Part shown: in pieces, positions 45,044 to 53,063 of the stretch
Layout: every line of letters starts with the position of its first letter
Position numbering within the stretch: the first letter of the stretch is position 1
Assembly (NCBI RefSeq): GCF_009674535.1
Contig: NZ_WKJK01000008.1
Span: 186,001 to 250,000 of the forward strand
DNA from: Duganella guangzhouensis
GTDB taxonomy: Bacteria; Pseudomonadota; Gammaproteobacteria; Burkholderiales; Burkholderiaceae_D
Length of the DNA stretch: 64,000 nt
Direction: 5' to 3'
Position numbers and translations under genes: made by a program
Notes under the pieces: model-generated
Database searches by the model: none
Seen by the model: the letters and a program-made list of their open reading frames with translations, nothing else
What the model was told of the DNA's origin: nothing

Positions 45044-45904
45044 TTACAGCCAATACACGACGATGTACAGGCCAAGCCAGACCACGTCCACAAAGTGCCA
45101 GTACCAGGCCGCGCCTTCAAACGCGAAGTGGTTATCCGGCGTGAAGTGGCCCTTCAGCACGCGGTACAGCACCACCGACAGCATGATCGCGCCCATGGTC
45201 ACGTGGAAGCCGTGGAAACCGGTCAGCATGAAGAAAGTGGAGCCATAGATGCCCGAGGTCAGCTTCAGGTTCAGTTCGGTGTAAGCGTGGTGATATTCAT
45301 ACGCCTGGAAGCCCATGAATACCGCCCCCAGCAGGATGGTGGCAAACAGCCAGATCGCGGTCTGTGCGCGATGGCCGGCGCGCAGCGCGTGGTGGGCGAT
45401 GGTCAGCGTCACGCCCGAGGTCAGCAGCAGCGCGGTGTTGATGGTCGGGATCGGGAACGGGCCCATGGTGTGGAATTCTTCCACCGTGCCGGCCGGGCTG
45501 GCGCCACCCCAGTGCGGCGCGTAGTCCGGCCAGATGAATTTGTGATCCATATCGCCCAGCCACGGCATGCTGATGGTGCGCGCATAGAACAGTGCGCCGA
45601 AGAAGGCGCCGAAGAACATCACCTCGGAGAAGATAAACCAGCTCATCGACCAGCGATAGGAATGGTCGATGCGCTGGCTGTACAAGCCGCCCTCGGATTC
45701 CTTGATGGCGTCGCCAAACCAGAAGTACAGCACGATCAGCGTGCCGACGATGCCCAGCAGGTTGGCCACCGGCCCCCACGACACATCGTTGACCCAGGCC
45801 GAGGCGCCGGCCATGGTGATCAGCAGGCACAGGCCCGCCAGCAGCGGCCAGCGCGATGGCCCCGGCACGAAATAGTACGGCGCAGCGGCGTTATTTGAAC
45901 TCAT
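45044..45904 (-). CDS. ctaE: Cytochrome c oxidase subunit III
   Basis: This is 286 residues. The second ATG (45904) is chosen because GGGGAG lies six bases before it, whereas the first ATG abuts that site. Seven helices are visible. Signatures include SWFIFSEVMFFGAFFGALFYAR, the HHALRAGHRAQ loop, FHGFHVTMGAIML, and the terminal YWHFVDVVWLGLYIVVYWL. It stabilises subunit I in the aa3-type oxidase. It follows the DUF2970 gene by 16 nt or less. Confidence 0.95.
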   Translation of the reverse strand: MSSNNAAAPYYFVPGPSRWPLLAGLCLLITMAGASAWVNDVSWGPVANLLGIVGTLIVLYFWFGDAIKESEGGLYSQRIDHSYRWSMSWFIFSEVMFFGAFFGALFYARTISMPWLGDMDHKFIWPDYAPHWGGASPAGTVEEFHTMGPFPIPTINTALLLTSGVTLTIAHHALRAGHRAQTAIWLFATILLGAVFMGFQAYEYHHAYTELNLKLTSGIYGSTFFMLTGFHGFHVTMGAIMLSVVLYRVLKGHFTPDNHFAFEGAAWYWHFVDVVWLGLYIVVYWL

Positions 45905-45920
45905 CTTCATCTCCCCATCA

Positions 45921-46115
45921 CTATTTAGCTACTACGAATTTGACGATTGTTATCAGTAACCCTATGAACAGCGCCACCGCCAGCAGCGCCGCGATGATGA
46001 TGTGTACCGGATTCAGCCCCTGCTGGTCCGCATCGAAATCGCGCTTGCGGCGCAAGCCCACAAACGACCACAGCACAGCCTTCAGCGCATACAGAAAGCC
46101 CGGTTTGTCCGCCAT
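45921..46115 (-). CDS. DUF2970 small membrane protein
   Basis: This is a 64-residue single-TM protein (HIIIAALLAVALFIGLLITIVKFVV) with an N-terminal amphipathic stretch LYALKAVLWSFVGLRRKRDFDAD. DUF2970 genes sit between ctaG and ctaE in many betaproteobacterial oxidase operons, as here. An accessory or assembly role is inferred from that position only. Confidence 0.85.
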   Translation of the reverse strand: MADKPGFLYALKAVLWSFVGLRRKRDFDADQQGLNPVHIIIAALLAVALFIGLLITIVKFVVAK

Positions 46116-46116
46116 C

Positions 46117-46656
46117 TCAGTTGGCCGCCGTCTTCACCAGCCCGCCGCCAACCTCGAAGAAGGTGTACGACAGCGTGATGGTCTTGACCTCTTTCGGCAG
46201 CTTGGGATCGATGTAAAACACCACCGGCATTTGCCGCGCCTCGTTCGCCTTCAGGGTCTGCTGCTGGAAGCAGAAGCACTCCACTTTCTTGAAATACGGC
46301 GTCGCGTTCTGCGGCGCATAACTCGGGATCGCCTGCGCATGCATCTCGCGCTTCTGGGTGTTGACCACTTCATACACCACCGTGGTCAGCTCACCCGGAT
46401 GCACGCTGATGTTGCTCACTGTCGGACGAAAGCGCCACGGTCCCTGCGCATTGCCGTCCAGCTCAACCGTGACGCTGCGGCTCAGGTCCACCTGCGAGTT
46501 GACCGGGCGGTCCACCGTGCCATCCTTCTGCGTCAGCACGTTCAAGCCCAGCGCCTCGCAGATCTGGCGGTAGAACGGATTCAGCGCATAGGCAAAGCCG
46601 AACATCGCCACCGCGATGATGATCAGCTTGCCCAGCAGCGCGCGATTGGTGCCCAT
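46117..46656 (-). CDS. ctaG: Cytochrome c oxidase assembly protein CtaG/Cox11
   Basis: This is a 179-residue periplasmic protein anchored by one N-terminal helix (LGKLIIIAVAMFGFAYALNPFYRQICEALG). The copper-binding motif is VECFCFQQQTL and the family strand VVFYIDP follows. It delivers copper to the CuB site of subunit I. It begins 1 nt after the stop of the 35-residue ORF and ends 1 nt before the DUF2970 gene. Confidence 0.95.
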   Translation of the reverse strand: MGTNRALLGKLIIIAVAMFGFAYALNPFYRQICEALGLNVLTQKDGTVDRPVNSQVDLSRSVTVELDGNAQGPWRFRPTVSNISVHPGELTTVVYEVVNTQKREMHAQAIPSYAPQNATPYFKKVECFCFQQQTLKANEARQMPVVFYIDPKLPKEVKTITLSYTFFEVGGGLVKTAAN

Positions 46657-46657
46657 G

Positions 46658-46765
46658 TCAGCTCAGCCAGATGCGCTTGACAAACACCGACACAAAGAAG
46701 AACAGCACCAGCCCGCCCAGCAGCAGAGCGGTGCGGACATTATTCGGCTTGTTCTGGCCGCTCAT
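46658..46765 (-). CDS. Cytochrome oxidase small assembly protein (35 residues)
   Basis: A short ORF between ctaD and ctaG encodes MSGQNKPNNVRTALLLGGLV followed by a hydrophobic stretch and KRIWLS. It is one TM helix with a polar N-terminus. Its ATG lies 2 nt after the ctaD stop, and its own stop is 1 nt before the ctaG ATG, so it is fully embedded in the operon. It matches the form of small single-helix proteins annotated at this position in related bacteria. It is easily missed because of its length. Confidence 0.8.
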   Translation of the reverse strand: MSGQNKPNNVRTALLLGGLVLFFFVSVFVKRIWLS

Positions 46766-46767
46766 GA

Positions 46768-48366
46768 TTATTTGAACTCAGGTGGCGTTTCGAACGTATG
46801 GAACGGCGCCGGCGACGGCACGGTCCACTCCAGCCCTTCGGCGCCTTCCCATGGCTTGGCTTCCGCCTTTTTACCGCCGCGTATGGTTGGCAGCACCACG
46901 AAGAACAGGAAGAACACCTGCGACAGACCGAAACCGAAAGCACCGATCGAGGCGATCATGTTGAAATCGGTGAACTGCGCCGAATAATCGGCGTAGCGGC
47001 GCGGCATGCCGGCCAGGCCGAGGAAGTGCATCGGGAAGAAGGTGACGTTGAAGGTAATCAGCGAGGCCCAGAAGTGGGTCTTGCCCAGGAACTCGTTGTA
47101 CATATGGCCGGTCCATTTCGGCGACCAGTAGTAGAAACCGGCGAACAGCGCGAACAGCGAGCCAGCCACCAGCACGTAGTGGAAGTGCGCCACCACGTAG
47201 TAGGTGTCCTGCAACTGGATGTCGATCGGGGTCACCGCCAGGATCAGGCCGGTGAAGCCGCCGATGGTGAACACGAAGATAAAGCCGACCGCGAACAGCA
47301 TCGGGGTTTCAAACGTCATCGAGCCGCGCCACATGGTGGCGATCCAGTTGAACACTTTGACGCCGGTCGGCACCGCGATCAGCATGGTGGCGTACATGAA
47401 GAACAGCTGCGACGTCACCGGCATGCCGGTGGTGAACATGTGGTGCGCCCAGACGATGAAGGATAGGATCGCGATCGACGCGGTGGCGTACACCATCGAT
47501 GCGTAGCCGAACAGCTGCTTGCGCGCGAACGCCGGCAGGATCTGCGACACGATGCCGAACGCCGGCAGAATCATGATGTACACCTCGGGGTGGCCGAAGA
47601 ACCAGAAGATGTGCTGGTACATCACCGGATCGCCACCGGCGGCGGCGTTGAAGAAGGTGGTGCCGAAGTGGCGGTCGGTCAGCGTCATGGTGATGGCGCC
47701 GGCCAGCACCGGCATCACGGCGATCAGCAGATAGGCGGTGATCAGCCAGGTCCAGCAGAACATCGGCATTTTCATCAGCGTCATGCCGGGCGCGCGCATA
47801 TTCAGGATGGTGACGATGATGTTGATCGAACCCATGATCGACGAGGCGCCCATCAAGTGCATCGCGAAGATACCCATGTCCATGCCCATGCCCATCTGGG
47901 TCGACAGCGGCGCGTACAGGGTCCAGCCGGCGGCGGTGGCGCCGCCCGGCACGAAGAACGAACCGGCCAGCAGCAGCGCGGCCGGCGGCAGCAGCCAGAA
48001 CGAGAAGTTGTTCATGCGCGCGAACGCCATGTCGGAAGCGCCGATCTGCAACGGAATCATCCAGTTGGCGAAGCCGACGAAGGCCGGCATGATGGCGCCG
48101 AACACCATCACCAGACCGTGCATGGTGGTCAGCTGGTTGAAGAATTCAGGCTGGAAGAATTGCAGGCCGGGCTTGAACAGCTCGGTGCGGATCATCAGCG
48201 CCAACACGCCGCCGGACAGCAGCATGATGAACGAGAACCACAGGTACAGCGTGCCGATATCCTTGTGGTTGGTGGCGAACAGCCAGCGCGACGGGCCGTG
48301 CGGATGGTCATGGTGCGCATGGTCATGACCATGATCGTGACCGTGGTCCAAAGTAGTTGTGCTCAT
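46768..48366 (-). CDS. ctaD: Cytochrome c oxidase subunit I
   Basis: This is a 532-residue, 12-helix heme-copper oxidase subunit of the aa3 type. The CuB ligands and cross-linked His-Tyr lie in [17 protein letters not shown] and [14 protein letters not shown]. Heme ligands are in TMHGLVMVF and [15 protein letters not shown]. The first 25 residues are strikingly His-rich (repeats of DHGH), which may bind metal. It is the catalytic core reducing O2 to water and pumping protons. It follows ctaC by 15 nt. Confidence 0.97.
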   Translation of the reverse strand: MSTTTLDHGHDHGHDHAHHDHPHGPSRWLFATNHKDIGTLYLWFSFIMLLSGGVLALMIRTELFKPGLQFFQPEFFNQLTTMHGLVMVFGAIMPAFVGFANWMIPLQIGASDMAFARMNNFSFWLLPPAALLLAGSFFVPGGATAAGWTLYAPLSTQMGMGMDMGIFAMHLMGASSIMGSINIIVTILNMRAPGMTLMKMPMFCWTWLITAYLLIAVMPVLAGAITMTLTDRHFGTTFFNAAAGGDPVMYQHIFWFFGHPEVYIMILPAFGIVSQILPAFARKQLFGYASMVYATASIAILSFIVWAHHMFTTGMPVTSQLFFMYATMLIAVPTGVKVFNWIATMWRGSMTFETPMLFAVGFIFVFTIGGFTGLILAVTPIDIQLQDTYYVVAHFHYVLVAGSLFALFAGFYYWSPKWTGHMYNEFLGKTHFWASLITFNVTFFPMHFLGLAGMPRRYADYSAQFTDFNMIASIGAFGFGLSQVFFLFFVVLPTIRGGKKAEAKPWEGAEGLEWTVPSPAPFHTFETPPEFK

Positions 48367-48381
48367 CTGTAACGCTCCTGA

Positions 48382-49608
48382 TTACTTACGTGCAGCCACA
48401 ACTTCGGCTGGTTGAACGATGTTTTCCTCTGCCTTGTTCGTCCAGCTATTGCGGGTGTAGGTAATGACAGCCGCGATATCCGTATCCGACAGTTGCTTCC
48501 ATGCTGGCATTTCGGCGGGGAACTTCCCGCTCTTCTTGCCGTTCAGCAGAACGTGGATCTGCTCCGCTTTAGGACCGTTGACCACCGGCGAGCCGTCCAG
48601 CGCCGCGAACATGCCCGGCGTGCCGCGGCCATTGGCCTGGTGGCAGACCGCGCAGTTGGTGTTGTAGACTTTTTCGCCCTTGGTTTTCAGCTCATCGATG
48701 GTCCAGGTCTTGGTAGGATCGTCGGCCAGCGCCGCCATTTCCTTCTTCTTGGTGTCGACCCAGGTCTTGTAGTCAGCATCGCTGACCACCCGCACCACGA
48801 TCGGCATGAAGGCGTGTTCTTTGCCGCACAGTTCCGAGCAATAACCACGGAAGGTGCCGGTGTGCTCGGCCTTGAACCAGGTGTCGCGCACGAAGCCCGG
48901 AATCGCATCCTGCTTGACCGCGAAGGCCGGGATCGACCACGAGTGGATCACATCGTTGGCGGTGGTGATCAGGCGGATCTTGCGATGCACCGGCACCACC
49001 ACCTCGTTATCCACTTCCATCAGATAATTGTCGCCGCGCTTCTCGGTCGGCTCGAAGCCGGGCGCGCCCACTTGCGCGCGCGGGGTCGACAGGTTGGACA
49101 AGAAGGAAATGCCCTCGCCCTCGCCCTTCAGATAATCGTAGCCCCACTTCCACTGCATGCCGGTGACCTTGATGGTGATGTCGGCGTTGGAAGTGTCCTT
49201 CATGCCGACCACGGTGCGGGTAGCCGGCAGCGCCATGCCGATCACGATCAGGAACGGCACGATGGTCCAGGCGATTTCCACTGCGGTGGATTCGTGGAAG
49301 GTGGCCGGCTTGTGGCCCAGCGACTTGCGGTGCTTGAAGATGGAATAAAACATCACGCCGAACACGGCGACGAAGATGACCAGGCACACCACCATCATCC
49401 AGTTGTGCAGGTCGTAGACTTGGGAAGCGATTTGGGTGGCGGGAGGTTGCAATGTCAATTCGCCGGCGATCGGTCCGCCGGTGCCGCCGGTGGCCGGGCC
49501 ATAAGTGCCGGCTGTGGTGGCTGCGGTGTCAGCTGCCCACGCTGGAATGCCCGTGGCCAGCACCGCCAGCCCGAGCATCAACGCTTGAAGTCGCTTCGCA
49601 AGTATCAT
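48382..49608 (-). CDS. ctaC: Cytochrome c oxidase subunit II with fused cytochrome c domain
   Basis: This is a 408-residue protein with a signal peptide (IPAWA-AD) and two TM helices (about 55-75 and about 100-120). The CuA domain ends in GYCSELCGKEHAFMPIVV. A C-terminal cytochrome c domain (about 300-400) has CAVCH at about 318 and a distal Met region MPAWKQLSD. The fusion means electrons can enter through the bound heme c. It is the first gene of the oxidase operon, with a predicted promoter about 190 nt upstream. Confidence 0.96.
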   Translation of the reverse strand: MILAKRLQALMLGLAVLATGIPAWAADTAATTAGTYGPATGGTGGPIAGELTLQPPATQIASQVYDLHNWMMVVCLVIFVAVFGVMFYSIFKHRKSLGHKPATFHESTAVEIAWTIVPFLIVIGMALPATRTVVGMKDTSNADITIKVTGMQWKWGYDYLKGEGEGISFLSNLSTPRAQVGAPGFEPTEKRGDNYLMEVDNEVVVPVHRKIRLITTANDVIHSWSIPAFAVKQDAIPGFVRDTWFKAEHTGTFRGYCSELCGKEHAFMPIVVRVVSDADYKTWVDTKKKEMAALADDPTKTWTIDELKTKGEKVYNTNCAVCHQANGRGTPGMFAALDGSPVVNGPKAEQIHVLLNGKKSGKFPAEMPAWKQLSDTDIAAVITYTRNSWTNKAEENIVQPAEVVAARK

Positions 49609-49794
49609 GTTTTCCCCAACTGCCCAAGAAATTAAAATATTTTTTTAACGTCTTACCGGCTATCGGTGAACTGAACCGGCGACGCTCCTTAAACAACATC
49701 GCATCGGTGCCCTGATGCGCGATTCTGCTTAATGCAACTGCTCGTTCGTGCTCGATGTAACCTGGATTTGCCTAGGCGGCAAAGTTAGTGATTG

Positions 49795-49824
49795 ATTATA
49801 TAGAACAAAAACGTGGCACATCAA
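49795..49824 (-). promoter_or_regulatory. Predicted promoter of the cytochrome oxidase operon
   Basis: On the minus strand, TTGATG (49824-49819) and a perfect TATAAT (49800-49795) are spaced by 18 bp. The start would lie near 49788, giving a leader of about 180 nt before the ctaC ATG. No other promoter-like pair of this quality was seen in 49609-49880. Confidence 0.6.
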
Positions 49825-49880
49825 GCAATTAACTATTTCGTTGCCATACGGCTTTACGCCGCATGGCAACATGAAATCCA

Positions 49881-50807
49881 CTACGAGCGCGGCTTGCGCG
49901 GCGGATCGAAACGGATAATCGCCTCGCCCTTGGCGGTGACCTTGGGCGCCGGCCGGAAGGCGTGGCCGTAGATAACTTCAAAGGTCAGGCCCAGTTTGCC
50001 GTCGCTGCGGCGGCCGCGTTCCAGCGTGTCCAGCATGCGCTGCCAGGCCGCCTTGCCCATCATGCTGCGACGCAACGTGGTGAGCGGATTACCGCCCAGC
50101 GCGCGCACATCGGCCAGCAACGCCTGTGGCGTGTCATAGGTCACCGTGATGGTTTCCATGTCCAGCACCGGCGTCGAAAAGCCGGCCTCGACCAATTGAT
50201 CGCCGAAATCGTGCATATCGACAAACGGCAACACGTGCGGCGCCAGGTCGGCCTCGGCAAACGCGTGGCGCAGCTCGCGCAGCGAATCCGGGCCGAAGCA
50301 GGAAAACATCAGCAGACTGTTCACGCGCAGCACGCGGCGCCACTCGGCAAACACCCGATCCGGCTGAGGATGCCAGTGCAGTGCCAGATTGGACCAGACC
50401 AGATCCAGCGAGTTCGGTCCCAGCGGCAAATCGGCAAAATCGCCGCACAGCAGGTCGACCCCGCTTTTCGACGGCAACAGCTTGCTCAACAGCTGATTCA
50501 GCGATGATTGCCGGGCGCCCGGCCCCTGCGCCGCGCGCAACATCGGCTCGGCCACATCGATGCCAAGGATCTGCGCCGCCGGATATGATTTTTGCAACAA
50601 AGGCAAATCGGCACCGGAGCCGCAACCGGCATCCAAAACGCGCGAAGGCGCTATTTTAATCAATTCCAGCCGATCGAACATGCGGGAAGATATCTCGCGG
50701 CGCAGGAAATCGGCGGCGGCGACGCGTTCAGGGCGGGAAAACAGCTTGCGCACGCGCTCCAGATCGATCGGCGCGCTCAGTTTCGGGGGATTAGCGGGGA
50801 CTTGCAT
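49881..50807 (-). CDS. bioC: BioC-like malonyl-ACP O-methyltransferase
   Basis: This is a 308-residue class I SAM methyltransferase. RVRKLFSRPERVAAADFLRREISSRMFDRL at the start is typical of BioC. Motif I is VLDAGCGSGADLPLL, followed by ILGIDVAEPMLRAA and the LDLVWSNLALHWHPQPDRVFAEWRRVL block. BioC methylates malonyl-ACP to begin biotin precursor synthesis. No other bio gene is nearby, so a related methyltransferase role is possible. It is divergent from comF with 98 nt between starts. A long in-frame upstream extension is antisense to comF and is not part of the gene. Confidence 0.8.
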   Translation of the reverse strand: MQVPANPPKLSAPIDLERVRKLFSRPERVAAADFLRREISSRMFDRLELIKIAPSRVLDAGCGSGADLPLLQKSYPAAQILGIDVAEPMLRAAQGPGARQSSLNQLLSKLLPSKSGVDLLCGDFADLPLGPNSLDLVWSNLALHWHPQPDRVFAEWRRVLRVNSLLMFSCFGPDSLRELRHAFAEADLAPHVLPFVDMHDFGDQLVEAGFSTPVLDMETITVTYDTPQALLADVRALGGNPLTTLRRSMMGKAAWQRMLDTLERGRRSDGKLGLTFEVIYGHAFRPAPKVTAKGEAIIRFDPPRKPRS

Positions 50808-50905
50808 GGGTAAACAGGAGTCGTAATGCGATAATGTCGGCAGTGTACATGGTTGCACGCCATCGCGACGACGACCGGGCCGGTTTTCAGCAGCGGGAGC
50901 GTGGC

Positions 50906-51721
50906 ATGAATAGCAAGATAGCGATCGCGACAAGCGCCGGCCGCTGGCTGCTGCGGCACCTGCTGCCAGGCGCCTGCGCCCTGTGCGGCGGTGCCAGCGA
51001 CGCCGCCGTCTGCCCCGGTTGCATCCACCAATGCCTCGCCACCACACGCCCCCGCTGCCCCCGCTGCGCCAACCCACTGCCCAGCCCGTGTCCACTTTCC
51101 GGACCTGACCCCGAAGTGGACATGTCCACTCCGGGGTCAGGTCCGGAAATTGAACACGAGCTCGGCGGTTGGCTGAGTTGGCTGTGCGGCGCGTGTCTGG
51201 CGGAGCCGCCGGCGTTCGATCGCACGCTGGTGGCGGCCGATTACGCGCTGCCGGTTGATCAGTTGGTGTTGCAGCTGAAGTTTGGTCATCGGCTGGCGCT
51301 GGCGCCGCTGTTTGCCGGTCTGCTGCGCGATGTTGCGCTGCGCACGCCGGATCTGGTCCTGCCCGCGCTGCTGTGCCCGGTACCGCTGGGGCCGCGTCGT
51401 TTGGCCGAGCGCGGCTACAACCAGGCGCTGGAGATCGCCCGGCCGCTGGCACGCTGCATGGGCGTGGCGCTGCATGCCCGGCTGGTGCTGCGCGTGCAGG
51501 ATACCGCCGCCCAGAGCAGCGTCGCGCCCGACCAGCGCCAGCAGAACATCGCCGGCGCCTTCGTGGTGCCGGATGCGGCGCTGGTGGCCGGCCGTCACAT
51601 CGGCGTCGTCGACGATGTGATGACCAGCGGCCACACGCTGAACGAACTGGCGGCCACATTGAAACGCCATGGCGCCGCGCAGGTGAGCAACTTCGTGTTC
51701 GCCCGCACGCCGCCACATTGA
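50906..51721 (+). CDS. comF: ComF-family amidophosphoribosyltransferase-like protein carrying an intragenic REP insertion
   Basis: The protein is 271 residues from MNSKIAIA (GGGAG site before it). The N-terminal zinc-finger half has CALCGG, CPGC and CPRCANPL, then CGACLAEPPAFD. A phosphoribosyltransferase domain ends with the PRPP loop VVDDVMTSGHTLNE. ComF helps DNA uptake during transformation. Between the last two Cys pairs, about 24-30 residues (SPCPLSGPDPEVDMSTPGSG onward) are encoded by a 72-nt palindromic REP element. The insertion keeps frame, and all downstream motifs remain intact, so the product may still be functional. Confidence 0.88.
   Translation: MNSKIAIATSAGRWLLRHLLPGACALCGGASDAAVCPGCIHQCLATTRPRCPRCANPLPSPCPLSGPDPEVDMSTPGSGPEIEHELGGWLSWLCGACLAEPPAFDRTLVAADYALPVDQLVLQLKFGHRLALAPLFAGLLRDVALRTPDLVLPALLCPVPLGPRRLAERGYNQALEIARPLARCMGVALHARLVLRVQDTAAQSSVAPDQRQQNIAGAFVVPDAALVAGRHIGVVDDVMTSGHTLNELAATLKRHGAAQVSNFVFARTPPH
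51087..51158. repeat. 72-nt palindromic REP element inside comF
   Basis: Arms of 36 nt centred between 51122 and 51123 pair with only three mismatches. They contain TCCGGACCTGACCCCGAAGT and its complement CGGGGTCAGGTCCGGA. It shares the GACCTGACCCCG core with the 54839 remnant and, with one change, with the 88-nt palindrome at 35812. Its length is a multiple of three and both strands of it are open in the comF frame. Confidence 0.88.
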
Positions 51722-51740
51722 TTTATACAAGGAGAACGCT

Positions 51741-52211
51741 TTGTTCCACGTCGTCCTGGTCCATCCAGAAATTCCGCCGAACACCGGCAATGTCATCCGC
51801 CTGTGCGCCAACACCGGCGCCCAGTTGCATCTGATCGAACCGCTGGGCTTCCCGCTGGAAGACTCCAAACTGAAACGCGCCGGCCTCGATTACCACGAGT
51901 ACGCCCGCATGAAAGTACACAAGGACTGGGATGCTTTCCTGGCCGCGCTGCAACCCGATCCAAGCCGCATGTTCGCCATGACCACGCACGGCTCGTCGCC
52001 GTTCGCGCAATGCCAGTTCCAGCCGGGCGATGTATTCGTGTTCGGCTCCGAAACCGCCGGCCTGCCGGTGGCGCTGCGCGAAAATTTCGCGCCGGCGCAG
52101 CGCATCCGCCTGCCGATGCGTCCGGACAACCGCAGCATGAACCTGTCCAATACGGTGGCGGTGGTGGTATTCGAAGCCTGGCGCCAGAACGGCTATGATG
52201 GTGGCTCCTGA
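51741..52211 (+). CDS. trmL: tRNA (cytidine/uridine-2'-O-)-methyltransferase TrmL
   Basis: This is a 156-residue SPOUT methyltransferase of the shortest form. The start is a TTG, fixed by an AAGGAG site six bases upstream and by the family's N-terminus (FHVVLVHPEIPPNTGNVIRLCANTG). Motif 2 is FVFGSETAGLP and motif 3 RPDNRSMNLSNTVAVVVFEAW, which form the knot. It methylates the ribose at wobble position 34 of two leucine tRNAs. It follows comF by 19 nt. Confidence 0.95.
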   Translation: MFHVVLVHPEIPPNTGNVIRLCANTGAQLHLIEPLGFPLEDSKLKRAGLDYHEYARMKVHKDWDAFLAALQPDPSRMFAMTTHGSSPFAQCQFQPGDVFVFGSETAGLPVALRENFAPAQRIRLPMRPDNRSMNLSNTVAVVVFEAWRQNGYDGGS

Positions 52212-52226
52212 CACCGGAGTCCGTTC

Positions 52227-53063
52227 ATGCGCCGTCTGCTGTCCCTGCTCTGCCTGCTCACCATCAGTCTGCCGCCGGACGCATACGGCCAGCAGCCCAC
52301 TTATGTGCTGATCGCCGCACTGGGCGACACGTTTAACGTCGTCATCGAAGAGCAAGGCATCGGCTCGAACATGTCGCCCTATAAGCGCACCGCGCTGCCG
52401 GTGGCCGACAATCTGCTCAACAAGCTGGTACTGCGCGATCTCGATGCCATGGTGGAGACGGCCTATCCCGGCAGCCAGCGCATCACCATCGCGATGCGGC
52501 CGCCGAACCTGCGCACCACGCCACATGAGCAGCGCGGCCAGGCCAGTCTGGACGCCGTGCTCGACTATCTGAAACAGCAGCCGCAGCGGACCGCGTGGGA
52601 GCGCGTCATCGTCGTCACGCCCGCTTACCGCGCGCTTGACAAGGATGATATGGCGGCCAATCTGGAAGGCATGGGCTTGTTGCTCAAGCCGCTATGCCAG
52701 TCGGCCGACAGCGCCTGCTCCACCAACGCGCGCTCCACCGCCGGCCCGGAGGTGGCGACGCTGAACCACGATACGGTGTACGCCAACAGCTACGCCGCGC
52801 CCTACTCCTACATCACGGTGTGGCAGATCGATCCGGCCACGCTGCAGGTGATTTCGCAGCGCACCACCTACAGCAAGCAGAAGATAGCTGACGAGCGCGG
52901 CGAACTGCGCGGCGTCCTGCAGGATGAGAACAAGGGTGCGCTGGCGCAGCAGTTGGTCAAGCTGGTCAGCGTGTCGGTGCACGATGCTCTCAAGCGCACC
53001 GAATTCACCGGTCACGTCGAGGTGCGCGACGTGCACGAAGTCCCGGCACCGCCGTCGGATTGA
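52227..53063 (+). CDS. Exported hypothetical protein
   Basis: This is a 278-residue protein with a signal peptide (PPDAYG-QQ) and a GGAG site before the ATG. The mature chain starts PTYVLIAALGDTFNVVIEEQGIGSNMSPYKR, a pattern of an alpha/beta domain with a strand followed by Gly-rich turn. Two Cys (PLCQSADSACS) could form a disulfide. I do not recognise a characterised family. It lies 15 nt after trmL. Its 3' end overlaps the convergent DMT-transporter gene by 52 nt. Confidence 0.72.
   Translation: MRRLLSLLCLLTISLPPDAYGQQPTYVLIAALGDTFNVVIEEQGIGSNMSPYKRTALPVADNLLNKLVLRDLDAMVETAYPGSQRITIAMRPPNLRTTPHEQRGQASLDAVLDYLKQQPQRTAWERVIVVTPAYRALDKDDMAANLEGMGLLLKPLCQSADSACSTNARSTAGPEVATLNHDTVYANSYAAPYSYITVWQIDPATLQVISQRTTYSKQKIADERGELRGVLQDENKGALAQQLVKLVSVSVHDALKRTEFTGHVEVRDVHEVPAPPSD

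Noticed and set aside
50808-51716. Long minus-strand extension of the bioC reading frame
   Set aside because: It is antisense to comF, Arg/Pro-rich with no family likeness, and bioC homologs start near MQVPANPPKL.
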